NCBI GenBank assembly: GCA_044225825.1
Contig: JBGAIB010000006.1
Coordinates: 186,001 to 250,000 of the forward strand
Source of the DNA: Bog-950 sp044225825
GTDB taxonomy: Bacteria > Bacteroidota > Bacteroidia > Chitinophagales > LD1
DNA length: 64,000 bases
Direction of reading: 5' to 3'
Shown: positions 8,394 to 17,381 of the stretch, in pieces
How positions within the stretch are numbered: position 1 is the first letter of the stretch
Layout: the number at the start of each line of letters is the position of its first letter
Translations under genes and position numbers: made by a program
The notes under the pieces: model-generated
The model's input: the letters and a program-made list of their open reading frames with translations, nothing else
What the model was told of the DNA's origin: nothing
Database searches by the model: none

Positions 8394-10316
8394 ATGGGTA
8401 AAATAATCGGTATTGACTTAGGAACAACTAACTCCTGCGTGGCAGTAATGGAGGGCAGCGACCCGGTGGTGATTCAGAATGATGAAGGAAGAAGAACTAC
8501 GCCAAGTATCGTTGCCTTTTTGGCTAACGGCGAACGCAAAATAGGCGACCCCGCCAAACGCCAGGCTGTTACCAATCCTACCAAAACAATTCAAAGTATT
8601 AAGCGCTTTATGGGTATCCGTTATGCCGAAGCCGGCAAGGAAATTCCAAGAGTGCCTTATAAAGTAGTAAAGGGCGATAACGACACCGTACGTGTAGACA
8701 TTGACGGCCGTATGTATACCGCTCAGGAAATTTCGGCAATGATTCTTCAGAAGATGAAGAAAACTGCCGAGGATTATATCGGCCAAACTGTAACCGAAGC
8801 GGTTATTACCGTTCCGGCTTACTTTAACGATAGCCAGCGCCAGGCCACTAAAGAAGCCGGAGAGATTGCAGGCCTGAAAGTTCGCCGTATTCTGAACGAG
8901 CCTACTGCTGCGGCACTGGCTTATGGCTTGGATAAAGGCGGCCGCGATATGAAAGTGGCAGTTTATGACTTAGGTGGTGGTACGTTCGATATTTCTATCC
9001 TGGAAATGGGTGACGGGGTGTTTGAAGTAAAAAGCACCAATGGCGATACGCACCTGGGTGGTGATGACTTCGACCATGAAATTATCGTATGGCTGGCTAA
9101 TGAGTTCCAGAACGAAGAACGCATTGACCTGCGCAAAGATCCTATGGCCTTACAGCGTTTGAAGGAAGCTGCTGAAAAAGCCAAAATTGAGCTATCAAGT
9201 TCGCAGGAAACAGAAATTAACCTGCCATACATTACTGCGGTTGACGGTGTGCCTAAGCACCTGGTGAAGAAGTTAACCCGCGCTAAGTTTGAGCAGTTGG
9301 TTGATAATCTGGTTGAGCGCACGATTGGTCCTTGTGCCCAGGCATTAAAGGATGCAGGCATGCAGGCTTCGCAAATTGATGAAGTGATTTTAGTGGGCGG
9401 TTCAACCCGTATCCCTAAAATTCAGGAAGTGGTGGAAAAATTCTTCGGCAAAAAACCTTCGAAAGGTGTTAACCCCGATGAAGTTGTTGCGGTAGGCGCG
9501 GCCATACAAGGTGGTATCTTAAGCGGCGAAGTGAAGGACGATATCGTTCTGGTTGACGTAACCCCGCTTTCGCTGGGTTTGGAAACTATGGGAGGTGTAA
9601 TGACCAAGCTGATTGAGAGCAACACCACTATCCCTACTAAGAAATCGCAGGTGTTTACTACAGCGGTTGATAATCAGCCTTCAGTAGAAATACACGTGCT
9701 GCAGGGTGAACGCTCAATGGCCCGCGATAACCGCACCATCGGTCGTTTCCACTTAGGAGACATATTGCCGGCTATGCGTGGTGTGCCTCAGATCGAAGTT
9801 ACCTTCGATATCGACAGCAACGGTATTTTGCATGTATCGGCTAAAGATAAAGGCACCGGTAAAGAACAAAGCATCCGGATAGAGGCTTCAACAGGCTTAA
9901 GCAAGGAGGAGATCGAAAAAATGCGTAATGAGGCTAAGGCGAACGAGGAGACCGATAAAAAGGCCCGCGAACAAGCTGAAAAGGCCAATATGATTGATAC
10001 GCTGATCTTCCAGACCGAGAAGCAGATGAAGGAAGTAGGTGATAAGATCCCTGCTGATAAGAAAGCCCCGATTGAAAGTGCACTTGCCGACCTGAAGAAG
10101 GCAAAAGAAAACAACGACATGGAAGCGATGGATAAAGCGGCAGAGGTATTGAACAATGCCTGGCAGGCTGCATCGCAGGATATATACAACGCTACCCAAC
10201 AACAACAGGCAGGGCAGCAACAAGCATCGGCTAACGATGGCAGCACCAACACCGGCGACGGAAATGGCGACAATGTAAGCGATGTGGAATATGAAGAAGT
10301 GAAGGACAACAAATAG
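8394..10316 (+). CDS. dnaK: Chaperone protein DnaK (Hsp70)
   Basis: The ATP-driven Hsp70 chaperone, working with DnaJ and GrpE on unfolded proteins in the cytoplasm. At 640 residues it has the normal length. The nucleotide-binding domain begins GKIIGIDLGTTNSC, with the phosphate-binding loop VYDLGGGTFDISI and the adenosine motif VILVGGSTRIPKIQ. The linker DIVLVDVTPLSLG, the substrate-binding domain and a lid ending in a Gln/Asn/Gly-rich tail with EYEEVKDNK follow. No grpE or dnaJ is adjacent. It is monocistronic with a strong terminator downstream. I saw no CIRCE element in the 224-bp upstream region. Confidence 0.98.
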   Translation: MGKIIGIDLGTTNSCVAVMEGSDPVVIQNDEGRRTTPSIVAFLANGERKIGDPAKRQAVTNPTKTIQSIKRFMGIRYAEAGKEIPRVPYKVVKGDNDTVRVDIDGRMYTAQEISAMILQKMKKTAEDYIGQTVTEAVITVPAYFNDSQRQATKEAGEIAGLKVRRILNEPTAAALAYGLDKGGRDMKVAVYDLGGGTFDISILEMGDGVFEVKSTNGDTHLGGDDFDHEIIVWLANEFQNEERIDLRKDPMALQRLKEAAEKAKIELSSSQETEINLPYITAVDGVPKHLVKKLTRAKFEQLVDNLVERTIGPCAQALKDAGMQASQIDEVILVGGSTRIPKIQEVVEKFFGKKPSKGVNPDEVVAVGAAIQGGILSGEVKDDIVLVDVTPLSLGLETMGGVMTKLIESNTTIPTKKSQVFTTAVDNQPSVEIHVLQGERSMARDNRTIGRFHLGDILPAMRGVPQIEVTFDIDSNGILHVSAKDKGTGKEQSIRIEASTGLSKEEIEKMRNEAKANEETDKKAREQAEKANMIDTLIFQTEKQMKEVGDKIPADKKAPIESALADLKKAKENNDMEAMDKAAEVLNNAWQAASQDIYNATQQQQAGQQQASANDGSTNTGDGNGDNVSDVEYEEVKDNK

Positions 10317-10426
10317 TAATTGGTGGTAGGTGAATGGCGAATTGGGAAAATTTGCTCAGCACTGCAACAAGCTACCAATTTTCAAGACGTTGGATGTTGC
10401 CATGGTTAATGTTACCATAGGTAGCG

Positions 10427-10453
10427 AAGCCCCGGGAAACCGGGGCTTTTTTT
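10427..10453 (+). terminator. Terminator of dnaK
   Basis: A 9-bp stem AAGCCCCGG / CCGGGGCTT closed by a GAAA tetraloop, followed by a run of seven T. It also lies at the 3' end of the convergent thioredoxin-like gene. Confidence 0.9.
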
Positions 10454-10463
10454 ATGATGCTTA

Positions 10464-11573
10464 TTATTTGGTGCCCAATAGTTCTTCTAATTTCTTTTGA
10501 AGGTCATCGCCGCGTAGCGATTTGCCAAGTATCTTGCCCTCCCTATCCACCAGTAGATTGGTAGGTATGGAGCGAACGCCATAAAGTTTCGCCACTGCAT
10601 TATCCCAGCCTTTCAGGTCGCTTACGTGCGTCCAGGTCAGGCCATCCTTATAGATGGCTTTTAACCAATCGGATTTGGTATCGTCCAGCGATACGCCAAG
10701 GATGTCGAAACCTTTCGCGTGATATTTGTTATAGGCAGCCACTACATTAGGGTTCTCCCTGCGGCAGGGGCCACACCAGGAAGCCCAGAAGTCGATAAGT
10801 ACGATGTGTCCCAGAAAGTTGGTGAGTTTAATGGTTTTGCCTGCGGTATCCATTTGCTCGAAGGTGATGGCAGGCTTGCCTACTTGCGATAGATTATAGG
10901 TATAGGCCAGCTTAAGCATTTTTTGTGCATACTTAGATTGTTGCACCGCAGGAGAGAGGTTTTTAAGGTGTGCGAGTCCTTTGTCAATGTTGTCCTCGTT
11001 TGAGAATCTGCTGTAGATAAGATAAGCTCCCACATCGCTACCAGGGTGGGACTTGGCAAGTTGGGCAGCAAACTCGTTTTCTTCATCTTTCGAGGCATAA
11101 TATCTATCGAGATATTGAGATCGTGGGGCAGAATCGTATACAGGGTGTGGGCCGGAAAGAAACTCAAGAATAGAATCGCGGTATTTCTCGAAAGGTTGAA
11201 TGGATAAGCGAAAGTCCTGATAGAGTTTTGTTGCCTCGCCGCCTGTGGCAAACAATTTCTTTTCGTTCGAAGTATCGCCACTAACGAGTGTAATACCTGA
11301 TTCGAAAAATAGGGTAGCATTTATCCGGGGTTGTTCTATATACAACTGCCCGATGGTAGCGGCATCAATTTGGCCGCTTAACGTAAAATGGCCGTTTTCT
11401 ACCCAAGCAGAATCCTGCCGGCCCTCACCATTTGCTGCTGGCAGGTAGTCCAGGTAAATCCAAACTTTATCAGCTCCGTTGATAGTGCCTTTAATTGAGA
11501 AGTTTTGGGCACTGGTAAGCGCCGGATAAAGGAATCCGGATAAGAGTGACAGCAACCACAATTTAGCTTTCAT
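10464..11573 (-). CDS. TlpA-like thioredoxin with DUF4369-type N-terminus
   Basis: 369 residues: signal peptide (MKAKLWLLSLLSGFLYPALTSAQ), a beta-rich DUF4369-like domain (FSIKGTINGADKVWIYLDY...), a helical middle region, and a C-terminal thioredoxin domain with the redox motif WASWCGPCR. Such proteins act in the periplasm as thiol-disulfide oxidoreductases (TlpA/ResA group); the DUF4369 part is typical of Bacteroidota. An upstream in-frame start at 11645 would put 24 residues before the signal peptide, so the ATG at 11573 is used. Monocistronic and convergent with dnaK. The exact client protein is unknown. Confidence 0.9.
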   Translation of the reverse strand: MKAKLWLLSLLSGFLYPALTSAQNFSIKGTINGADKVWIYLDYLPAANGEGRQDSAWVENGHFTLSGQIDAATIGQLYIEQPRINATLFFESGITLVSGDTSNEKKLFATGGEATKLYQDFRLSIQPFEKYRDSILEFLSGPHPVYDSAPRSQYLDRYYASKDEENEFAAQLAKSHPGSDVGAYLIYSRFSNEDNIDKGLAHLKNLSPAVQQSKYAQKMLKLAYTYNLSQVGKPAITFEQMDTAGKTIKLTNFLGHIVLIDFWASWCGPCRRENPNVVAAYNKYHAKGFDILGVSLDDTKSDWLKAIYKDGLTWTHVSDLKGWDNAVAKLYGVRSIPTNLLVDREGKILGKSLRGDDLQKKLEELLGTK

Positions 11574-11723
11574 AATACGCACGAATGAAGGCACAATATA
11601 ATTCACCCGCCTCAATTTACCGGATACTAACAGGGGATGATACAACTGTCCTTTATAGATAAGAGATGATTGCTGTCATTTTTAGTACTGAGGCCGGTCA
11701 AGCATACTAGAAACGGGGGTATC

Positions 11724-11731
11724 TATTTTTG
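11724..11731 (+). promoter_or_regulatory. -7 element TATTTTTG before the OmpA-family gene
   Basis: TATTTTTG matches TAnnTTTG, 17 nt before the ATG at 11749. No convincing TTG partner was found. Confidence 0.35.
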
Positions 11732-11748
11732 ATGCAAATAAACTATAT

Positions 11749-12570
11749 ATGAAAAACTTTCTTTCGATGTTGCCCTTACTGATAATTTCCCTGATAACCA
11801 GAGCACAACCCGAGGATGCCGGAGGCTGTAAGGACCATCCTATGTTTAACCGCATGCCGAATTTCTATATAGATAATTGTAAGCAGAATTTTGACAATGT
11901 AACGGTTTGGATGAGCAGCAGCAATTCAAAGGATATTGAAGGTTATAAGACAGAGATAAGCTATGTTTTTGATACTGAAAGCGGTAAAACGGCTCCTTCG
12001 TTCTTTCAAATAGTAAAGAACTACGAGAACTCGCTCGCAAAAAATGGCGTTAAACGAATTTACCTGGGAGGAACCGATGCTACCCTTTACTTCAAGACTG
12101 GTAATAAAGAGGTTTGGATACAACTTGGCGCAGCGGCTTCCGATGTATCAGAAGCTTATACACTGACCATTTTAGAGGTGGAAGCCATGAAACAGGACAT
12201 ACAAGCCCAGGAAATGCTAGACGCGTTAAATACGGCGGGGCATGTTGCGCTCTACATCAACTTCGAAACCGGCAAGAGTGATATCAAGCCCGAATCGCAA
12301 AAGATAGTTGACCAGATTGCTGAGATGTTGAAGAGTTCGCCAAGTTTAAAGGTAAGTATCGAGGGGCACACCGACAATGTAGGTAATGCGGCTTCTAACC
12401 AAACACTGTCAGAGAATCGTGCGAAGGCTGTTGTAAATGCATTGGTGGCAAAAGGTATTGATAAGACCCGCCTGGTATCAAAAGGATGGGGACAAACCAA
12501 GCCGGTAGCTGATAACAGCACCGAAGAAGGGAAAGCTAAAAACCGAAGAGTAGAAATTGTAAAGCTATAA
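11749..12570 (+). CDS. OmpA-family peptidoglycan-associated protein
   Basis: 273 residues: signal peptide (MKNFLSMLPLLIISLITRAQ), an N-terminal region with conserved-looking KDHPMFNRMPNFYI, and an OmpA C-terminal domain from about residue 165. That domain has the motifs FETGKSDIKPES, IEGHTDNVG and AKNRRVEIV. OmpA-like domains bind the diaminopimelate of peptidoglycan non-covalently, tying the envelope together. Bacteroidota have several of these with different N-terminal parts; I do not recognise this one. A perfect hairpin follows the stop after 4 nt and is shared with convergent gcvP. Confidence 0.9.
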   Translation: MKNFLSMLPLLIISLITRAQPEDAGGCKDHPMFNRMPNFYIDNCKQNFDNVTVWMSSSNSKDIEGYKTEISYVFDTESGKTAPSFFQIVKNYENSLAKNGVKRIYLGGTDATLYFKTGNKEVWIQLGAAASDVSEAYTLTILEVEAMKQDIQAQEMLDALNTAGHVALYINFETGKSDIKPESQKIVDQIAEMLKSSPSLKVSIEGHTDNVGNAASNQTLSENRAKAVVNALVAKGIDKTRLVSKGWGQTKPVADNSTEEGKAKNRRVEIVKL

Positions 12571-12574
12571 ATGG

Positions 12575-12604
12575 AAAAGCGGCTACCATTTGGTAGCCGC
12601 TTTT
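12575..12604. terminator. Bidirectional terminator between OmpA-family gene and gcvP
   Basis: A 14-bp perfect inverted repeat, AAAAGCGGCTACCA / TGGTAGCCGCTTTT with a 2-nt centre, has A-tract and T-tract flanks that serve both strands. Confidence 0.88.
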
Positions 12605-12618
12605 ATTAGATAGCTTTA

Positions 12619-15516
12619 CTAAGCCGTCGCCGTTGCGTAAGCTTCGATAGGCGGACAGGTGCAGATAAGGTTCCTATCGCCAAAGCCGTTGTTTACACGG
12701 CCCACGCTTGGCCAAAACTTGTTGGCGCGTACGTATGGCAGCGGAAAGGCAGCAATTTCGCGAGTGTAAGCATGGTTCCACTGGCTGGAAGCAACCACGG
12801 CTAATGTATGTGGTGCGTTCTTCAGCGGGTTATCGCTGGCATCCATTTGTTTGTTTTCGATGGCTTCAATTTCCTTACGGATGCTGATCATGGCATCGCA
12901 GAAACGATCTAACTCAGCTTTATCTTCGCTTTCGGTAGGCTCTATCATAAGCGTACCGGCAACAGGGAACGATACGGTTGGGGCGTGGAAACCGTAATCC
13001 ATTAAACGCTTGGCAACATCCTCTACTTCAATTTCAACAGTATGTTTAAACGAGCGGAAGTCAAGGATTAATTCGTGCGCCACGCGGCCATGTTGTTTAC
13101 CGGCATATAACACATCATAGTGTTTCTCTAAACGGGCCTTAATATAGTTGGCGTTCAAGATAGCATATTTGGTAGCATTGGTTACACCTGCTGCGCCTAA
13201 CATACGGATGTAGCCGTAGCTGATGAGCAAAATAGCAGCGCTACCAAATGGTGCTGCACTAACCGCGTGAATTGCTTTTTCGCCACCGGTTTTTACTACG
13301 GCATTGCCCGGCAGATATGGCGCTAAGTGTTTAGCAACGCAAATGGGGCCCATACCGGGGCCGCCTCCGCCGTGTGGTATAGCAAACGTTTTATGCAGGT
13401 TAATGTGGTTAACATCGGCGCCTATAATTCCTGGGGCGGTAAGTCCAACCTGTGCATTCAGGTTGGCACCATCCATATAAACCTGGCCGCCGTTAGCGTG
13501 AATCAAAGCACAAACATCTTTTATCTTATCTTCAAACACACCATGTGTGGAAGGATACGTAGCCATTAAGCAGCTCAAGTTTTCCTTGTGTTCTTCTACC
13601 TTTTTCAGCAGGTCCTCAAAATCGATGTTCCCATGGCTATCGGTAGCAACAACTACTACCTTTAAACCGGCCATAACGGCACTGGCCGGATTTGTACCGT
13701 GTGCGCTTGCAGGTATTAAGGCAATATCGCGGTGGCCCTGGCCCATATCGCGCTGATAGGCGCGGATAACAAGCAAACCAGCATATTCACCTTGTGCACC
13801 TGAATTAGGCTGTAGCGAAGTAGCGGCGAAGCCTGTTATTTCACTCAGGTAATTTTCTAGGGCTGTAATTACTTCCAGATAACCGGTTACCTGATCCTTT
13901 GGCGCAAACGGGTGCACATTGGCAAACTCGTTCCAGCTAACAGGTTCCAATTCGGCTGCAGCATTCAGTTTCATGGTACAGCTACCTAATGCTATCATCG
14001 AAGTAGTTAAGGAAAGGTCTTTATTTTCCAGGCTCTTGATGTAGCGCATTAACTGGCTTTCGCTACGGTGTGTATTAAACACCGGGTGGGTCATGTAAGC
14101 AGAACTGCGTTTTAAACCGGCCGGAATGTTCAGGGCTTGTTCCGAATAGCGGTAGATATCGAATGTATACGTATCGTTACCCGCAGCGGTGGCAAATACT
14201 TTTACAATGTCGCATACATCTTCGGGAGAAGTGGATTCGTCGAGTGTAATGCTAATGCCTGTTTCATCGTAAAAGAAATTCATCTCGTGGTTTAATGCCA
14301 ACTGATGAATGAAATCATGTAACTGATCCTTGCCGGTAGTATCAATAAACAGGGTGTCGAAATGGTGGGTATTGGTGATCTTGTAACCTAAATGGCTTAA
14401 CTCGCGGCGCAGGATAGAAGTAAGCTGATGCACCCGGAGAGCGATGTTTTTAACGCCCTCAGGACCATGATAAACACCATACATGCCGGCCATTATAGCC
14501 AACAGCGCTTGTGCGGTACATATGTTAGAAGTCGCCTTCTCGCGGCGTATATGCTGCTCGCGGGTTTGCAGGGCCATGCGCAGTGCCGGTTGATTTTGAG
14601 CATCAATCGAAACGCCTATGATACGTCCCGGAATAATACGCTTGTAATCGTCTTTAGTGGCAAAGAAGGCTGCATGCGGACCCCCAAAGCCCATTGGCAC
14701 ACCAAAACGTTGTGAGTTACCTACAACACAGTCGGCACCAAATTCGCCGGGAGGCGTTAACATAGTTAAGGCCAGTAAATCGCTGGCTACACACACATAT
14801 ATTTCTTTGGTTTTGCAGCCATCAATAAAGCCTTGGTATTCCAGTACGCTGCCGTCTTTAGCAGGGTATTGCAGCAGCGCACCAAAGAAGTCGTTGTCCA
14901 GAGCTACCGTGTTGTGGTCGCCCACTACTACTTCTATGCCCAGAAATTCAGCCCTTGAGCGGATAATGCCGATGGTTTGCGGAAAGCAGAGGTTTGAAAC
15001 AAAGAACTTGTTATGCAGGGCATCGCGTTTGTTTTTCAGCCCCCAAAACATATGCATGGCTTCGGCAGCAGCAGTGCCTTCATCTAACAAGGAAGCATTC
15101 GCTACGGGCAAACCAGTTAAATCGCTTACCATGGTTTGGTAGTTCAGTAACGCTTCTAAACGGCCCTGGGCTATTTCGGCCTGGTAGGGTGTATATTGTG
15201 TATACCAACCCGGGTTTTCGAAGATGTTACGACGGATGGCAGCAGGGGTGATATTGTTATAATAGCCCATACCAATGTAGCTACGGAAAACCTTGTTTTT
15301 AGAGGCTTTTTTGCGCAGTTCCTTCAGGTAATTGTATTCGCTCTGGGCGTCGGGAAGATTTAATTTTTCGAGTCGGCGGATATTTGCAGGAACGGTTTGG
15401 TCAATCAGTTCGTCGATTGAGTTGACCCCAATGGCGGCCAACATTTCCTGTAAAGATTTTTCGTCGATGCCTATATGGCGGCTGCTGAATTGGTCGGTAG
15501 AACGCAGGTTAATCAT
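12619..15516 (-). CDS. gcvP: Glycine dehydrogenase (decarboxylating), P protein
   Basis: The PLP-dependent subunit of the glycine cleavage system. It decarboxylates glycine and passes the aminomethyl group to lipoyl-GcvH. The 965 residues correspond to the fused full-length form (both P1 and P2 halves). The PLP lysine lies in NLHKTFAIPHGGGGPG (near residue 710). The N-terminal half has the typical SRHIG...EML start and YIGMGYYNNITPAAI. A real Shine-Dalgarno, AGGAG at 15523-15527 on the minus strand, sits 6 nt before the ATG and fixes the start; this is unusual among these genes. No gcvT or gcvH is adjacent. Confidence 0.97.
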   Translation of the reverse strand: MINLRSTDQFSSRHIGIDEKSLQEMLAAIGVNSIDELIDQTVPANIRRLEKLNLPDAQSEYNYLKELRKKASKNKVFRSYIGMGYYNNITPAAIRRNIFENPGWYTQYTPYQAEIAQGRLEALLNYQTMVSDLTGLPVANASLLDEGTAAAEAMHMFWGLKNKRDALHNKFFVSNLCFPQTIGIIRSRAEFLGIEVVVGDHNTVALDNDFFGALLQYPAKDGSVLEYQGFIDGCKTKEIYVCVASDLLALTMLTPPGEFGADCVVGNSQRFGVPMGFGGPHAAFFATKDDYKRIIPGRIIGVSIDAQNQPALRMALQTREQHIRREKATSNICTAQALLAIMAGMYGVYHGPEGVKNIALRVHQLTSILRRELSHLGYKITNTHHFDTLFIDTTGKDQLHDFIHQLALNHEMNFFYDETGISITLDESTSPEDVCDIVKVFATAAGNDTYTFDIYRYSEQALNIPAGLKRSSAYMTHPVFNTHRSESQLMRYIKSLENKDLSLTTSMIALGSCTMKLNAAAELEPVSWNEFANVHPFAPKDQVTGYLEVITALENYLSEITGFAATSLQPNSGAQGEYAGLLVIRAYQRDMGQGHRDIALIPASAHGTNPASAVMAGLKVVVVATDSHGNIDFEDLLKKVEEHKENLSCLMATYPSTHGVFEDKIKDVCALIHANGGQVYMDGANLNAQVGLTAPGIIGADVNHINLHKTFAIPHGGGGPGMGPICVAKHLAPYLPGNAVVKTGGEKAIHAVSAAPFGSAAILLISYGYIRMLGAAGVTNATKYAILNANYIKARLEKHYDVLYAGKQHGRVAHELILDFRSFKHTVEIEVEDVAKRLMDYGFHAPTVSFPVAGTLMIEPTESEDKAELDRFCDAMISIRKEIEAIENKQMDASDNPLKNAPHTLAVVASSQWNHAYTREIAAFPLPYVRANKFWPSVGRVNNGFGDRNLICTCPPIEAYATATA

Positions 15517-15555
15517 GCTTTGCTCCTAAGTATAAGATGGTTTGGAAAAGAGGTG

Positions 15556-15563
15556 CAAATATA
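15556..15563 (-). promoter_or_regulatory. -7 element TATATTTG before gcvP
   Basis: On the minus strand TATATTTG lies about 40 nt upstream of the gcvP ATG. No TTG sits at the expected 19-nt spacing. I saw no glycine-riboswitch-like structure in the short leader. Confidence 0.4.
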
Positions 15564-15714
15564 AACAACAACCCTACACGTTTTGTTGGCTATGCACGCT
15601 GTTGAAAAATAGCTGCATACCTGCCGGAATGCCATGTGTTAAGAAAATCATAAAAAGTTGACAGTAGGCTAAACCTGCAAGTACTGATGGCGTCTTATCC
15701 CTAAACTCCCAGTT

Positions 15715-16101
15715 ATGAAAAGCCATGTTTTAATTGCCGCAGCCTTCTTGTTAGGTTTAAACGACCTGCAAGCTCAAAGCATCGAAGTTGCCGTTAACAG
15801 CACGGCAAGCAAAACACAGTTGCAGAAAATGGAAGAGTTCAACAGCCGCAACAATGTGGACTTGAAGATATTTCCTAACCCGGCAAAAGAGGTGCTTTAT
15901 ATTGAACCGGAGTTAAATGCGGATAAGGGTCAGATAAAGATTATGGATATTACAGGCCGTGTGCTTACCGAACTGCACCTGGAGTGTGGGTGCAACCAAA
16001 TTGCAGTGGACCTTGGTAACTATCTGAACGGCTTATACGTGTTGACCTTGTATGACGATAATGGCCGTTTATTACATATCGAAAGGTTCTATAAGAGCTA
16101 A
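15715..16101 (+). CDS. Mini protein: signal peptide plus T9SS sorting domain
   Basis: 128 residues made of little more than a signal peptide (MKSHVLIAAAFLLGLNDLQAQ), a ~25-residue linker, and a C-terminal type-A sorting domain. That domain reads FPNPAKEVLYIE, IMDITGRVL, LNGLYVLTLYDDNGR and IERFYK. The domain directs proteins through the type IX secretion system, normally attached to a large cargo. Here there is no cargo domain, so this may be a decayed cargo gene, a decoy, or a small surface protein. Divergent from gcvP. Confidence 0.85.
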   Translation: MKSHVLIAAAFLLGLNDLQAQSIEVAVNSTASKTQLQKMEEFNSRNNVDLKIFPNPAKEVLYIEPELNADKGQIKIMDITGRVLTELHLECGCNQIAVDLGNYLNGLYVLTLYDDNGRLLHIERFYKS

Positions 16102-16213
16102 ATTCCTCAGGAAAAGGCACATTTACCGCATATAACAGCCTGATGGGGATAATAGGTAACTGTTAACATACAATAATTTTGGCCTTACGGAGTTTCTTGG
16201 GTAAATTTAACCA

Positions 16214-16576
16214 ATGATAAAGGGTTTTCTAAAGTTGCTCCTGCTAACGCTGCTGGTTTCGATGATGGCTACGGCTGAGACCCGGGCAGTAGATTCCGAC
16301 CACGACCGTTTGCTGGTTAGCGGTTATATCATGCGCGAGGATAGTGTAGGTGGCTTGCCTTATGCAAAGGTAACTACGCTTAGCAACGGCAAGGTTTATA
16401 CGGCCGGTCCGGATGGTTATTTTGTATTCTACGCTCATAAAGGGGAAAATCTATTATTTGCTTCTTCCGGGTATCAACCACAAACAGTTACCCTTCCGCT
16501 CTATGCTCCTGATAACAAGGTGTGGATTAACCGTTATATGGGACGCTGTAAAAAATGGCTTTGGAATTTATGGTAA
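16214..16576 (+). CDS. Small exported carboxypeptidase-regulatory-like protein
   Basis: 120 residues: signal peptide (MIKGFLKLLLLTLLVSMMATAETRA) followed by one carboxypeptidase-regulatory-like beta domain (VSGYIMREDSVGGLPYAKVTTL, GPDGYFVFYAHKGENLLFASSGYQP). It ends in a short basic-aromatic tail (GRCKKWLWNLW). This domain is usually the N-terminal extension of a TonB receptor; here it stands alone. It is a clear paralogue of the next gene (16683), and the receptor at 17382 carries the same domain. Confidence 0.75.
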   Translation: MIKGFLKLLLLTLLVSMMATAETRAVDSDHDRLLVSGYIMREDSVGGLPYAKVTTLSNGKVYTAGPDGYFVFYAHKGENLLFASSGYQPQTVTLPLYAPDNKVWINRYMGRCKKWLWNLW

Positions 16577-16682
16577 TCAGGATATTACTAAGCCTAACGC
16601 AGGTGTTAATTCCTCTGAATACCCAAAGCCCGGCATACTATTTTAGGCGTTAAAAGGCAGCGAATCTTAAATTTACAGCGAA

Positions 16683-17336
16683 ATGTTTAACGTGAAACGA
16701 TTTGCCATTGCCCTCTTTTGCCTGCTCTGCTGCCTACATGGTTTTGCTCAACAGGATACAACCAAAACATCCACTACCGAGCACCTAATCACCTTTTCGG
16801 GTTATGCACTTACTGCCGATAGTTTAATGGGCGTTCCCTTTGCACACGTCACCATACTCAACCGTGGCCGTTTGGCGCAGTCAGGTCCCGATGGTTTTTT
16901 TTCGTTTGCGGCTCACCCTGGTGACACGCTTATTTTTACCTGTATCGGTTTTCAAACCTCGCAGTATGTAATCCCTAAACAAATAACAGGGGATAAGTTT
17001 TCGGTAATTCACCTGATGTCGCATACTGACTACTACATGAAGGATGTAATAATTTGGCCCTGGGGCGACCGCGAGGGATTTAAGCAAGCCTTCCGCGATT
17101 TGCGCTTACCGGATGATGATCTGCAGCGCGCAAAGCGCAACCTGGAGCGCGAAACGCTTGCAGAGTTAGGCAAGCAATTAGAGATGGATGGGGGAGAAGC
17201 CACGCATATGGCGCTGATGAATAACTCGGCGAAAACTTACTACTACAAGCAAACACCTTCGCAAAACATCTTTAATCCACTGGCCTGGGCTGAGTTCATT
17301 CGCGCCTGGAAGAACGGCGATTTCAAGAAGAAATAA
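16683..17336 (+). CDS. Exported carboxypeptidase-regulatory-like protein with helical tail
   Basis: 217 residues: signal peptide (MFNVKRFAIALFCLLCCLHGFAQ), a carboxypeptidase-regulatory-like domain (FSGYALTADSLMGVPFAHVTIL, GPDGFFSFAAHPGDTLIFTCIGFQT), then a helical C-terminal part (DREGFKQAFRDLRLPDDDLQRAKRN...) unlike the paralogue at 16214. The tail ends in NPLAWAEFIRAWKNGDFKKK. The family is widespread in Bacteroidota with unknown function; it may interact with the outer-membrane receptor encoded directly downstream. A 45-bp gap to that receptor suggests one transcript. Confidence 0.8.
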   Translation: MFNVKRFAIALFCLLCCLHGFAQQDTTKTSTTEHLITFSGYALTADSLMGVPFAHVTILNRGRLAQSGPDGFFSFAAHPGDTLIFTCIGFQTSQYVIPKQITGDKFSVIHLMSHTDYYMKDVIIWPWGDREGFKQAFRDLRLPDDDLQRAKRNLERETLAELGKQLEMDGGEATHMALMNNSAKTYYYKQTPSQNIFNPLAWAEFIRAWKNGDFKKK

Positions 17337-17381
17337 CAGCTCGATTACAGCGGAGTGCGCAGCAATCGTTATATTGTAGTA

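Noticed and set aside
9788..10378. Long open frame opposite dnaK (196 codons)
   Set aside because: Antisense shadow of a highly conserved gene; Ser/Ala/Cys-rich translation without a family resemblance.
14657..15142. 161-codon plus-strand frame inside gcvP
   Set aside because: It lies over conserved GcvP sequence and has no recognisable motif.
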